A DNA stretch of 64,000 nt, from positions 40,231,137 through 40,295,136 of the forward strand of contig CM060323.1 in NCBI GenBank assembly GCA_030674155.1. The letters run 5' to 3'. Below, one piece after another: positions 1-11,887 of the stretch; the stretch's first letter is position 1; every line of letters begins with the position of its first letter. Both the position numbers and the translations under genes were made by a program. The notes under the pieces are model-generated. The model saw nothing but the letters and a program-made list of their open reading frames with translations. It ran no database searches and was not told where the DNA came from. This stretch comes from Stramonita haemastoma (lineage: Eukaryota > Mollusca > Gastropoda > Neogastropoda > Muricidae).

Positions 1-276
1 CGAAGACCACAGGGGAAGAGTTCAAATCCCGGGGGGGGGGGAAGAGGAAGCATGTACTCCTCTGCTACAGGGTGGTGCCTGGACACAGCTGCCTGAAAAT
101 TATAAACATATGTTACTATTATGTTCACAGCAGCCTATTCCTGCACAGAAAATTGAGGAGTTGTTAAAAGTAAATAAAAACAGACCTGTACATACAGAGT
201 GGACTATTTAAACCAACATATATATTTAAGTAGAACTGAAAACAAAAAAGTAGGAAAGAACCGTCCGTCCATCCCG
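1..276. other. No gene recognised; left flank
   Basis: I see no coding signal or recognisable repeat here apart from a poly-G run near position 31. The right edge is the degenerate 3' tail of the neighbouring minus-strand LINE. Confidence 0.5.
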
Positions 277-1598
277 TCAGTCCCATGTCCCAAAGGACGT
301 AGGGGGGACATGAGAGAAGACGCAACGGAGATCTTTTTCCATGCTTCATGATCCTGTGTGGCTAGTAGGAGGTGTTGCAGGAGTTGGGCGGTCCAGTCTT
401 TGATGTTGTCAACCCATGATTTCTTTTGGCGGCCTCTTCTTCTCTTGCCCTCTACTGTTCCTTGCAAGATGGTTTTTGCTAGGGTGTTGTGTCTTGTGGT
501 GTGACCAAACCACATCAGCTTTCTCCTCTTTATGGTGGAGAGCAAAGGCTCTTGGGGGCCCACACGCTTTTTGATTTCTTCTTTCACATAGTTATTGGTC
601 TTGTGTTCTTTGTATGATATTTTGAGGAGTCTCCTGTGGCACTTGTTCTCGAATGCTTGGATTCTCCTCTGTCAGAGTCCATGATTCACAGCCATATAGG
701 AGAATAGATATCACGAGGGATTTGTAGAGGTGGTATTTGGTGCAGAAGCTGATGTTGTTGCTTCTGATGATCCTCTCGAGTCCGACTAGAGCTGATGTTG
801 CTGTTGCAATGCGAGCTTTCACTTCATTGTTTGATGTGCCATCTTTTGTTAGGATGGAGCCTAAGTATTTGAATTGGCTCACCGCTTCCAGTATTTCTCC
901 ATTCATCTTTATTTCCGTGATGTCATTACTCGTGCTGTTGACCATGATCTTAGATTTCTCTGTACTGACCTCCATGCCGTATGCGCTCGCTTGATCTGTT
1001 AGACTGTCTGTAAGGATTTGCAGTTCTTGTTTGCTGCTGCCCATGAGGTCAATGTCATCTCAAATCTGAGGTTGCAAAGGGGTCTTCCACCAATGGAGAT
1101 GGAAGTGTGGTGGTTTTGCAGTGTCTCTGTCATGATGTTTTCGAGGAAGACGTTGAAGAGTACAGGTGAGAGAAGGCAGCCCTGGCGGACCCCAACCATG
1201 GTCTTGAAGAACTCGCCCACGTGATTGTTCATGAAAACTACACTTCTTGCGTTCTCGTACAGAGCCTTGATGACTTCATTTAGGCAGTTGTCAATGTTGA
1301 AGTGTCTGAGTACTTGTCAGAGGCCGTCATGCCATACCCTGTCAAAGGCCTTTTTGAAGTCTATGAAATTGTGGTACAAGTCTTTTTGGTGTTGGAGATG
1401 CTTCTCTATCAGAATTTTCAGATTGAAAATTTGTTCCATTGTGCTGCGTTTTGGTCTAAAGCCCGCTTGTTCTTCTGCCAGGAGTTTTTCCGCTTGGTTT
1501 TTCAGTCTGATGAGGACTACCTGCAGCATGATCTTGCTAGGATGACTTATGAGACTGATGGTTCTGGCATTGCTTGAGGTTTCCTTTCTTTGGCAGGA
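277..1598 (-). mobile_element. LINE copy A: 5'-truncated, frame-damaged non-LTR retrotransposon
   Basis: This is the reverse-transcriptase half and C-terminal region of a non-LTR retrotransposon (RTE/jockey-like, clade not settled), read on the minus strand. It matches LINE copy B (6264-8214) over its whole length: the fingers/palm block with QAGFRPKRST, the FKKAFDRVWHDGL block, RQGCLLSPVLFN, and the C-terminal WFGHTTRHNTLA block with its GKRRRGRQKKSW run. The endonuclease half is absent. Relative to copy B it has lost one base inside the LADD catalytic motif (near 1055) and carries a deletion near 670, so the reading frame is broken at least twice. The 3' tail is degenerate rather than (TGAG)n, so the final ORF runs past the usual stop. 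It is a dead copy. Confidence 0.9.
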
Positions 1599-1899
1599 AA
1601 GAAAGGAAAGAACAAAACACAGCAAATCACACATGAACATAATCATTGATACAGGGGGGAAATACACCCTATACAATAAAATACCTCAACTACAAATGTT
1701 TGCAAGCACTTACGTTAACACATACTATGACACACACACAAAACTCATTATGAACATGTGTTAAATTACTACAGTCAAGGGTGCAAGCTCTCTCACACAC
1801 ATACATACGCACCACACAATTTTTGTACTGAATCTGTTAATGTTAAAACCCTGGTGGCGCGGTTCCCGGATTATTACGGTAAAAACGTGGTCTACCATT

Positions 1900-2110
1900 T
1901 CTGGCGGCTCTCGGAATATTCCAGGATGACGTCGGTGATCGTAATTGAAGGCTCACTTTCGCTTTCAAAGGTCACCCAATGAACGTGAAGGCCATTGTAG
2001 GGCCGCAGAAATGGGTGAAGGTCGTCCGCAGTCGCAAGCAACGAGGATTCTGATTGGTTTAGAGGTGGGGTTGGTTTTTTTTGGACAAGCCTCGATCGCC
2101 TGAAAACGAA
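1900..2110 (+). promoter_or_regulatory. CpG-rich promoter-like block
   Basis: Local CpG content rises well above the flanks. A CRE-type TGACGTC lies at 1927-1933 and an inverted CCAAT box (ATTGG) at 2054-2058. The block leads into ATGGCGGCC at 2111, which also fits a YY1 site overlapping a start codon. This is the usual arrangement of a TATA-less metazoan promoter. CpG enrichment continues to about 2580. No transcript evidence is available. Confidence 0.4.
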
Positions 2111-2223
2111 ATGGCGGCCAAGTGTTTGCGCATGTATTTTTCGAGTTTTTTGACGATATTGACGGCGATGAGGAGTTTTATAGGCTGGATTTGGTTGAAT
2201 TAAACGATAATAGAGACGATAAG
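2111..2223 (+). CDS. Possible first coding exon of an unidentified gene
   Basis: An ATG in good context (2111) opens only a 30-codon frame. A second frame over the same stretch reads an acidic segment, FFDDIDGDEEFYRLDL, that runs without a stop to a consensus donor (AAG/GTAAGG, GT at 2224-2225). The two frames differ by one base and meet at a run of T's at 2146-2151, so a single homopolymer indel would join the start codon to the acidic frame. I cannot identify the protein and find no downstream exon. Alternatives are an upstream ORF or the remnant of a DNA transposon. Confidence 0.3.
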
Positions 2224-4370
2224 GTAAGGATTGTGAAATATTTTTGAAAAAATTCGGAAAAATTGATCGTGATCGGACTGAATCGAGCCCTTCATAGCTA
2301 CCGGGCGATTTCGATGTCATACATTGTTTTACTTTATTTTAACGCAACATTTTACTTATTTTAACGCAATACGGCTTCGAAATCACTGTTGTTAAGTCAT
2401 TTTGATATGCTGTCGAGTACTTTGCATCACACGAAATCAAGCGCTTGTCGTATTTTCGTCATAGAACGCTGCCAGTTCGCACGAAACGAGTGTTCACCGC
2501 CATGACGATCGCAATCGCGTCGATCATTACGCTGGACTTTTCCGAGTATTTGACGACCGATTAAGCCACGCAAGCTCTTTATTTTTTTCAAAACTTATGT
2601 CAAGAGACAGTATTTATCGAATCATGACATTTTTGCGCTGCAACAACATTGCATATGGTGTTAAAATCAATCTGGGTCACCGACATCGCGACAGTGATTG
2701 GTAGTGCACGCGCAGTTTTTAAACTTTATTTTTTACATTATCATAAACACTACATGCTGCTATAAAATCTCGCTCATTTAAAAGCTTGTTATCTAAGCTT
2801 TCCAGTGATTTACAACTTTACACACTTAGTTTGGTTTTACATATCAATATCAAGGGTTGTTTGACCCCACCCAACTGCAAAACAACAATGGCTGCTGTTT
2901 AACCCTCTTGTTGAATTCTACAGAGCTAAACTGCCTATAGATTTTGAATTCTTTGAAAGTTTTCTACCCCAAACTGACATAGTTTACTTCTGAGACAATT
3001 GTGCACGTGCATGACAAGCTATCAAGCTGAAATTTTGTCACAAGCTAGATATAGCCTATCTTTGTACTTGCATTTTAACGCAAGTTTACATGTCTGGTCA
3101 CAAAATGTCGTGTCATTGTCACCTTATTTGTCACCAATCACAGGTAAAAGTGTGTTGTATAAGATAAAACAGCAAAATATGCATGGAATGGACAAAAATT
3201 CATGCATGTAAGTGTTGAATAAAGAACTGATGCCTAGCTAACGTGTTTATTAATGTTTGTGTGCAATTGTACTTCAAGGGCGTGTCACACAATGTCCTCA
3301 TAACACCTGTTGTTTTATGTCTTGATGAGACATACTTTTTGTTTAACTGTTTTTTTATCTTTTATAAACCAGGCATATTCAATCAATATCTGACATGTAT
3401 ACTGTATTTGAGATCTCTATGTCTTACATGTTTTTTAAGTGCACAGAAGTGTATTATTGAACATAAGTGTCACATTGTCACCAGTGTCACCACACAGGTG
3501 TGACAAATATGAAACCACACAGAACTTCTATAATTCTACAAAAATTTAATCTTAATAGCCTTTAAAGTAGTCATAGTGATGGCACAGGGACACATTACAT
3601 CACAGAAAGCACAAAATGTGGATGTGTCGGGGGTGTACCTATCGTTGTCACCTGTGGCACCTTGGCAGTCTGGAGACCTATTTTCTTTTCATTCTTGTTA
3701 TTTTCGTCATCAGCAAATCTGTCCCTTGAGTTTCAAATAAAAAGTGTGGTAATAACAAAAATAGTCAAAAGGCGTCACATTTTCTGGCGTTTATGCTGCC
3801 GACCTCCCACCCCCTCCCCCCAGGTCAAATTTCCCCACAGTGGTGTGTGTAGCACAGGTCACCACACTTGCAGGAATGTGCCATGTAGTCATATATTTTC
3901 AGGGTCACTCTTCTCTCTAACTGCATTATTTAATTTCTCTTCTCCCCCATCAGGTTTTTATTTCTGACTCACTTAACATTTATCATTGCAAATTTTCTAC
4001 TCCCAACGCAAACACGTTCATTTTCTTGTCTAGTTAGTTAGATGAATCGTCTGCTACCATCGAAGATGCCATTTTTTTCCGCCATGCTCTACCAGCGAAA
4101 GACGTTTCTATTACCAGCTATGCTTTCTTCCTTCCCTCCCAAGTACACACGCGTTAGTGGTCTAAATTTATAGCTGGCACCCTCTGAAACCTTCCCTGCA
4201 TCGCCAGACCAAATTTCAGACACATTGTGTGAGAACCATGAGATGTGTGTGTGATGGAAAAGTACTGCCCACATGGTCAGGACCAATGGCCGGCCGTACT
4301 ACGGCCGCAATGGAATCTAGCAGCAGGTGCTGTTATGGCCGTAACGAGGCTAAGACGGTTAATTTAGCAT
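2224..4370. other. Non-coding stretch with recurrent GTCACC motifs and a TTAA-type end
   Basis: No ORF resembles a protein. CpG density stays high to about 2580 and then falls. Between 3080 and 3870 the hexamer GTCACC and its variants recur. The right margin (4295-4362) is a GC-rich, partly palindromic block (CCGTACTACGGCCG) ending in GACGGTTAA, which resembles the TTAA-flanked end of a piggyBac-type element. I could not find a matching left terminus, so an element is only suspected. Confidence 0.3.
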
Positions 4371-4695
4371 GTAGGTCGTACTACTAATTCTGTTAAGTTA
4401 GCGTTACTGTTTCCTTTGTTATTACTATCCATACACACCCACACAACACACAGAGTAGATCTCTCTCTCTCTCTCTCTCTTTCAGTCTTAGGGTTGTCTG
4501 GTATCACTTAAGTGGAAAGACATTCAAATTGAAGACTGACAGACTCACCAGTCTCTGATGCAATCCGCCCTGGACCTCCAACAATGTTCACATGACTGGT
4601 GTCACATGACGGCATACTTGGACCCGCTTGACACACTGCTGAGCCAGTGGTCAGGATGGATGTTATGGTCCATGATCCTGATCAGCTTCATAACC

Positions 4696-5050
4696 TAGCT
4701 CCTCTTGCAGTGACTGGAGGCTAAAGCGGGGTCCCTGACCATCTCTGTATCTGCTCCGTATTGAATCAGTTGTTGATGTCATCATCTTAATGTAGCTCCT
4801 CTTGCAGTGACTGGAGGCTAAAGCGGGGTCCCTGACCATCTCTGTATCTGCTCCGTATTGAATCAGTGGTTGATGTCATCATCTTAATGTAGCTCCTCTT
4901 GTAGTGACTGGAGGCTAAAGCGGGGTCCCTGACCATCTCTGTATCTCATCTGTTCCATATTGAATCAGTGGTTGATGTCGTCATTTTAATGTAGCTCCTC
5001 TTGTAGCTGGAGGCAAAAGCAGAATCCCTGACCATCTCTGTAGCTGTTGA
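4696..5050. repeat. 97-bp minisatellite, about 3.6 copies
   Basis: Units begin at TAGCTCCTCTTG at 4696, 4793, 4890 and 4992, giving spacings of 97, 97 and 102 bp; the last copy is partial. The first two units differ by only a few substitutions. The period is not a multiple of three, so the overlapping minus-strand ORF is not a repeated exon. Confidence 0.9.
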
Positions 5051-5878
5051 CACCATGCAGTCTGTTGTGCTGGTGTCTGCACTCTTGGTATCCATGTCGT
5101 GACAGACCTGACTGCAACATAGGAAATCAAATGTATCAGTTAAGTTGTTTTCTTTTTTTGATAGCAAATGGGGTTTAAGAACTATTTCAGAAGACAATAC
5201 TACAGACATCGCTCATGTCAATCAATAAAGAATGGTGAACACACATGCACGCACGTGCGCGTGCATGCACACACACACACAATCCCCGTTCGAGAGGCTT
5301 TTCCTCCTGGAGTTAACATCAGTGCTGACTCCACTCCCCACATCATCATAAAATGGATGTTTTTTCAAAGATAAAAAAAACCAACCCAAAAAACCGCTAT
5401 AACAGTATAAGATTAAAGTCTTTGAAGGCAGCATTTGGGGAATTATCGAGTAAGGACCATGCTCTGGGCCTGACCTAACTCAAGTTTCGGCTCCTGGTTG
5501 AGCACTCTTCAGGGGTCCCTGCAGTGATTGCAACCTCACTCACCCTCTGTGGTAAGAGCAAGACACTATTTAGAATTCAGAAGTGTCCATTGCAGCCCTA
5601 GGAATAGGTAAATATTCCTATGGCCTACCACTGCTGCCAGTAAAAGATGAAAATAGACCCTTCTCTCTCTCTCTCTCTCCCCTTCTATCTCACACACATC
5701 TCTTTCTTTGTCTAGAGCTCTCTCTCTCCTCTCTCTCACTCACACACACACACAATTGCTTTTTGGTTTTGTTTTTTGTATTATTTCATGGGCTTTCCCA
5801 CCACCACAACCATACTCTGTCAGTGCCTGCCTGCCTGCCTGTCTGTCTGTCTGTCTCTCACACTCACTCACACAACAC

Positions 5879-5925
<47 letters not shown>

Positions 5926-6263
5926 CTCTAATCTTTTCACAGCAGGTGTATGGTATCCCACTATTTCTGTCAGTGTGTTGTGATGTGAAAATCTGTGTCC
6001 ACAGCAATACCATCAGCTATCCCCCCTCTCCACCCCGCTCCCTTCCAACCTGTTATCCAGGAGGATGAATGTTTACTGTTGTAAACTATTAGTCTCCTGG
6101 TAAAGTAACACACTGGGAGCTTTACACATATTAGACTTTGCGAACCGGATGCAGAGAAATTATGAATGAACAGATGGGTTGGTCACTTAGTTTTTATGCT
6201 AAGTGCACACTTTAGGCCAACAATTGTTTTTGATTTACCCCAGTTAACTGGGTGACAAATTAG
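5051..6263. other. Intergenic, microsatellite-bearing
   Basis: No gene is recognised. The stretch holds compound simple repeats: (CT)n with CA near 5658-5755, (CTGT)n near 5829-5855, and (CA)n at about 5879-5921. The His/Thr- and Cys/Val-rich ORFs across it are translations of those repeats. Confidence 0.6.
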
Positions 6264-8214
6264 GTTCTTGACCTCTGCGACAAAAGAAGAGAACTTAAGA
6301 AACAAAAGTTCACAAGTCAAGAAGCTTACAAGAAGTACATGGATAGCCACAGAGAAGTGAGGAAAAAGATGAGAGAAGCCAAAGAAGGGTGGATAGAAGA
6401 ACAATGCAACAACATCGAAGCTGGAATGACCAAGGGAAACAGCAAAACAGCTTACGACACTTTGAAAGCACTAACGAAAACCACACAGCCTAAAGCCTCT
6501 GTTACTGAAGACAAAAAAGGAAATCTTTTAACGGAAAACAATGCCATCCTCCAACGCTGGACAGAATACTGTGAGGGATTGTACAACTACCCACTACGCC
6601 CAGATACCAACATAGTTTCTGACAAACCCCCTGAACACCAAGATAAAGACCCACCAATACTAAGGTGTGAAGTAGATGCAGCTATTAAACAATTGAAGAA
6701 GGGGAAGTCCCCTGGAATTGATAACATCCCAGCTGAACTCATAAAAAATGGAGGGAATGAAACAGCAAGGCGATTCACAGAACTTTGTCAGAAGATCCAC
6801 GACACCAAAGAATGGCCAAAAGAATGGACACAGTCTCTTGTAATACCCCTGCCAAAGAAAGGAAACCTCAAGAAATGCCAGAACTACAGAACCATCAGTC
6901 TCATAAGTCATCCTAGCAAGATCATGCTGCAGGTAGTCCTCAACAGACTGAAAAACCAAGCAGAAAAACTCCTGGCAGAAGAACAAGCGGGCTTTAGACC
7001 AAAACGCAGCACAATGGAACAAATTTTCAATCTGAGAATTCTGATAGAGAAGCATCTCCAACACCAAAAAGACTTGTACCACAATTTCATAGACTTCAAA
7101 AAGGCCTTTGACAGGGTATGGCATGACGGCCTCTGGCAAGTACTCAGGCACTTCAACATTGACAGCTGCCTAATTGAAGTCATCAAGGCTCTGTACAAGA
7201 ACGCAAAAAGTGCAGTTTTCATGAACAACCACGTGGGCAAGTTCTTCAAGACCACGGTTGGGGTTCGCCAGGGCTGCCTTCTCTCACCTGTACTCTTCAA
7301 CCTCTTCCTCGAAAACATCATGACAGAGACACTGCAAAACCACCACACTTCCATCTCCATTGGTGGAAGACCCCTTTGCAACCTCAGACTTGCAGATGAC
7401 ATTGACCTCATGGGCAGCAGCAAACAAGAACTGCAAATCCTCACAGACAATTTAACAGATCGAGCGAGCGCATACGGCATGGAGGTCAGTACAGAGAAAT
7501 CAAAGATCATGGTCAACAGCGCAAGTAATGACATCACGGAAATAAAGATGAATGGAGAAACACTAGAAGAGGTGAGCCAATTCAAATACTTAGGCTCCAT
7601 CCTAACAAAAGATGGCACATCAAACAATGAAGTGAAAGCTCGAATTGCAACAGCAACATCTGCTCTAGTCAGACTCGAGAAGATCATCAGAAGCAACAAC
7701 ATCAGCTTCGGCACCAAATACCACCTTTACAAATCCCTCGTGATATCTATCCTCCTATATGGCTGTGAATCATGGACTCTGACAGCAGAGTTAGAGAGGA
7801 GAATCCAAGCATTCGAGAACAAGTGCCACAGAAGACTTCTCAAAATATCATACAAAGAACACAAGACCAATAACTTATTAACTATGTGAAAGAAGAAATC
7901 AAAAAGCGTGTGGGCCCCCAAGAGCCTTTGCTCTCCACCATAAAGAGGAGAAAGCTGATGTGGTTTGGTCACACCACAAGACACAACACCCTAGCAAAAA
8001 CCATCCTGCAAGGAACAGTCGAGGGCAAGAGAAGAAGAGGCCGCCAAAAGAAATCATGGGTTGACAACATCAAAGACTGGACCGCCCAACCCCTACAACA
8101 CCTCCTACTAGCCACACAGGATCGTGAAGCATGGAAAAAGATCGCTGTTGCGTCTTCTCTCATGTCCCCCCTACGTCCTTTGGGACATGGGACTGAGTGA
8201 GTGTGAGTGAGTTA
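6264..8214 (+). mobile_element. LINE copy B: 5'-truncated non-LTR retrotransposon with long RT frame
   Basis: The open frame starts directly after a stop at 6261-6263 and reads LDLCDKRRELKKQK upstream of the first ATG (6339), so the copy is 5'-truncated inside the linker before the RT; no AP endonuclease is present. The RT domain follows in order: KSPGIDNIPAELIK, QAGFRPKRST, NFIDFKKAFDRVWHDGL, RQGCLLSPVLFN, the catalytic LADDIDLMG (near 7388), and FKYLGSILTKDG. An 8-base insertion near 7878-7885, absent from copy C, shifts the frame. The C-terminal domain (WFGHTTRHNTLA onward) continues in the next frame to 8200. The element ends in a TGAG-rich tail that itself supplies the stop codon. It is a recent but inactive copy. 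Confidence 0.92.
8191..8214 (+). repeat. (TGAG)n-type LINE 3' tail
   Basis: The tail reads GACTGAGTGAGTGTGAGTGAG, and the tail of copy C at 49913-49937 reads the same on the minus strand. Short tandem tails of this kind are typical of RTE-like LINEs. The ORF stop (TGA) lies inside the tail in both copies. Confidence 0.8.
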
Positions 8215-8840
8215 ACTGCAGTAGAAATATTGATTCTTGTTGCGAAGAAATTTTGCACCAAATGGCTATAGATATTGTTATCTTTTCAGCTGTAAAAGTG
8301 TGTAGACATTGTTAAAATGCAAGCACTATTTGTCGATGAAGGTCCTTGAAAATTAAGAGTGAGGTCCTTGAAAGTCCTTGAATTTTCTTCTCAAAGCTCT
8401 GTATGATCCCTGGGTGTGTGTGTGTGTGTGTGTGTAGTTAAAAGTCCTTTCCCCTCCCCATGCCCCACCTCCTCTCTCTTCAACTTCCTTCTCTTCTGGT
8501 AACGTGATCATGCCTATGGTGTGAAGATTTTTGGGCACTCTATAAACCATACCGTCAGTCATTCCTTCAAAATGATAAGTCGAACATTGCACAAGTTTAT
8601 CAACTATTAACAGTGACCTGTGACTAAGATCTTCAAAAACAGCGTTGCCTTTCAATTCCTTTTTTTTTAATAAAAAAACAAAACAAAACAAAATAAACAG
8701 CACACAAATAACACAAGCAAGCAACAGTTGTCTCTCGCAGAACAAACACACCAGCCAGGCACAAAGTACTTTGCGCTAATAAAAGAAAAAGGACAAAGTA
8801 TTCACACACAACATCAACGTAGACAGATCCAGATACTTAC
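8215..8840. other. Intergenic, nothing recognised
   Basis: It contains a short (GT)n at about 8412-8436 and A-rich runs near 8665-8700. I see no supported gene or known repeat. Confidence 0.5.
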
Positions 8841-9097
8841 CACCAGGTAAGCCAGAGCAAGACGAAGGGACAGGTTTCTCGGTATTGTAGATGAGAACAA
8901 TAGAAGGCAATAACTGTGGCCAGAGCGATCTCAAGTTGATTTGACATGGGTGGTTCAAAATCCTGAGCTGTAAGGGACAGGTGGGGATCCACATAACACC
9001 TTTTGCCACAGTGGTGCCCAAAGGGATTGATTTTGTATGCAAGCATGTACTTGCTCTTTCCATTCATCCTCTTCAGCTGACCATTGGAATGGCTTTT
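8841..9097 (-). CDS. Possible internal exon of an unidentified minus-strand gene
   Basis: The segment lies between a good acceptor (pyrimidine-rich stretch, then TTTGCAG, with AG at 9099-9098) and a perfect donor (GTAAGT, GT at 8840-8839). One frame is open across all 257 bases (for example YKINPFGHHCGKRCYVDPHL). A second frame contains an equally protein-like opening, KPFQWSAEEDEWKEQV, but stops midway. I do not recognise a family and find no partner exons, so this could be a chance pairing of splice consensus sequences or a decayed exon. Confidence 0.3.
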
Positions 9098-10173
9098 CTG
9101 CAAAGGATTACACAGGAAATAAATTGATGAAGATGACCATTACTTTGCATGTAATCTGTTTTAAGTATTACATCATAAAAATGATTTAACTTGAGCTCCG
9201 CAGAATTCTGAACACAGAATTTTCAAGTCGATGTCATCTCACCCTTGTACAATTTTTTTTTCAAATGTACAACAATAGTAACGTACAGTATATATAGAAT
9301 GTACTTTGGAGGAAAACCAAAAAAAAAGAAACACATGGAACCTTCCTAAGTACCTACCTACTGGTTACTCAGTATCCTGGCCATTTCTCAACTTTTTTTT
9401 TTTCAAGTAACACTGTGAAATCAAACCATACTGAAATCAACAACCGCTATGAATCAAAAGAAAACAAACCACAAAAATATCAACGTGATTTTACACTCAG
9501 AAAAAAGCTTTTGACTGTCACCTAGGTACAGTGACTGATGGGCTCACCATGCCCCAAGTGTTTTGGACACCAAAGGGTCAAGTCAACAGGCAAAAAAAAA
9601 AAAACCCACATACACACACAAAATTAAAATAGCAACACAAACAATAAAAAAAAAGAAACACTAACCTTAACTGGATCATCACGGTCGCTAGCTTTCTTAC
9701 TTTTAGACAAATGTATCATCCTTCCAACCTGTGGCCATACCACCACGTGCCCGAAACACTCCTCTTAGATTCACCTTTTTGCAACATCTAAAGTTCTCCA
9801 GAACTTTTTCTTCGATCAAACAAGATTTTCTTTTTAACAAATCCTGACAATAAGTCGTGTTTTGGGGGTTTTGTCCCCTCTTAAAAACAGCATTTTGAGT
9901 TCAACGTACCCAACTCACCATTCCGTCACATCTGAATCCTGTGTCTAAAAATCGACTCGTGGTTATGATTCTGAGAAGGGGAACAAGAAACGGGAGAGTT
10001 GGCTCCCCTAGCCTACTCTATTTCTGGATCGCTTTTAGCTTCCGGTTACAGATTTGAGGCTACACACCAATATTAATTTTGACTCCTTTTCTTTCTATTT
10101 TATATATATATCACTCTTGCATTCGCACTGCACGTACTAAGCCATCCACAGATTAATAATAATAATAATAATA

Positions 10174-10208
<35 letters not shown>

Positions 10209-11390
10209 TTTTTTTATAAATTCACAAAGACTAGCCCCTGACTCAAAACTCGGGTAATTTTGCACAAATTTGGTAGGTTTGAACTTTTAAAAAAATTTCA
10301 GTAAACACTGTACCCCCTCACTCCTTTGTCGTTTGCTGACTTCCTAACCCCAATATGCATGGGCGGGGTCAAGGATGTAGGAACACAAGCAATCCTCATT
10401 TGATGATCATTTCTAACTTTCTCATGACTACCTGGTATTGCTCTACGTCTTCAATACCCAAAACATGTGCACAGTGCATTTTTTTTTATACTTTAAAAAA
10501 TCTGTGAAAATCAACAACAAAAACTTCCGACCCGCACTCTATAACCCCCAAAATAATACTGGAGTGTAACCTGACTTGACTTGACTTGACATTGTGAATG
10601 GTTGATGCCTGTTACGGCCTGTTCATTGTTCTTCACATAGGCCTATATCCACTTTCTCTTGCGTGCATGGCTAGAGCAGAGAGTGGTATAGCTGTAATTT
10701 TAATGAGTCAAGTCAAGTCAAAATGATCTTTACTGAGGGTAAAAGATTAAGTTTACACAACTTTTTTTCATCCTGCCTTCACTATAAAAACAAAAATCAT
10801 GAAAATTGACTTCTAAAACATTCAAAGACAAATATCAACCTTTGTTGAAAAACTAAAATAAATGAGGATTTTCTTCCAAAAGAATTTTATCTTAGTATCA
10901 TATCTTATCATTGGGTAGTCAAAATTAAATGGGAACTTGTAGGTCAGGAGGGGCGACAGAGGGCAGACAGCCCCCTCCCCCACGCAGCTCCCCTTGACCC
11001 GGGACACTCCTGTTTCATATTCTACTCTTGTCACTCGGTTTAGGCCTATAAACAGTTGGTAGTTCCCTACAGTGGGGAGCAGTCAGTAAACAATACATGT
11101 TGTCAGAAATGGGATGTAGTTCATCGCTAAAATTTCGCTAAATGAAATCCAACTAAGACAAATAACATGTTATCATGAGCAACAACGAAAGTGAAGAGGA
11201 AAGGCGAACTTTCCAACCAAGAAGAAAAGGAAAAAATATTCCATTACCTTCCAAGTTGGACATCTGGTGATTTGCATAGCAACTGGAAAAAAAAACAAAA
11301 AACAAACTCGAATGCTTTCTTTCGGAGAGCTATAAAATTGGTACTGAACTGAAAGATGAACATCAAGAATTTAGAACAGCAACTTTTTTT
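9098..11390. other. Intergenic with LINE/SINE tail remnants
   Basis: No gene is supported. There is a (TAA)n array (listed separately) and two short TTGACTTGACTTGAC-type tails (about 10573-10590, and inverted at about 10705-10722) of the kind left by LINE or SINE 3' ends. Several TAGGCCTA-type palindromes also occur (10642, 11041). Confidence 0.5.
10154..10209. repeat. (TAA)n microsatellite
   Basis: A nearly pure trinucleotide array with one interruption (ATATAA) in the middle, followed by a T-rich stretch. Confidence 0.9.
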
Positions 11391-11402
11391 TTTCCTGTGT
11401 TG

Positions 11403-11634
11403 GATCTGAAGGTTTGGATATTTTCGAAGGTTTGTCCTTTGCAAGTGAAGAAGAAAGACAGAATCTGGATGTAGGTCTGCAGAAATTTGAAGAATTCTAC
11501 ATTGGAGAAAAGAATGAAACATATGAATCTTATGTCTTTTACATGAGACATCAGGCTGTAAGACAATCTGTTGAACAGTATGTTTGTGACTTGAGGAGGC
11601 TAATCAAGTCTTGCAATTTTGGCCCTGTATTGTA
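11403..11634 (+). pseudogene. Ty3-type retroelement gag fragment
   Basis: A 73-codon frame carries a segment characteristic of Ty3-type capsid: LQKFEEFYIGEKNETYESYV, then FYMRHQ, then SVEQYVCDLRRLIKSCNFG. This fits the capsid C-terminal region in which such proteins describe a FxxRxQ helix followed by a YVxxLRxLxxxCxFG helix. It has no start region, no zinc knuckle and no pol downstream, so it is an isolated fragment. It differs in sequence from the gag of the element at 14125-17302, and so represents a second family. Confidence 0.6.
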
Positions 11635-11820
11635 AGAGACTTCTGCAAGATCAAGTAAAGTCAAAAACACTTTGATCATCCCCTGAAGGGCAATTGCAAT
11701 ACTGACAGACATCGATACGAACCATTGTCAAAAGACTCAAGACGGTAACATTTCATATTTGTTAAAACATTCTATGATAGCTTCAAATAAAAAATATCAC
11801 AAACTCTCATGTACGTACCT

Positions 11821-11887
11821 AAGCGCGGGCGCGCACGCGCGGGCGCGCACGCGCGCGCGCGCACACACACACACACGCACACGCACG

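Noticed and set aside
1836..4366. A complete piggyBac element spanning the CpG-rich block to the TTAA end
   Set aside because: The right edge looks right but no matching inverted left terminus or transposase motif was found.
4946..5209. Minus-strand 87-aa frame over the 97-bp minisatellite
   Set aside because: The repeat period is not a multiple of three, so the repeats are not read in a common frame; no splice context or homology is seen.
6660..7717. Long minus-strand frames over LINE copy B (up to 269 aa)
   Set aside because: They are antisense shadows of the RT frame, open because of its codon use; the sense frame has all the RT motifs.
11403..11634. Host gene at 11.4 kb
   Set aside because: The sequence pattern is that of a Ty3-type capsid C-terminal region, isolated and truncated.
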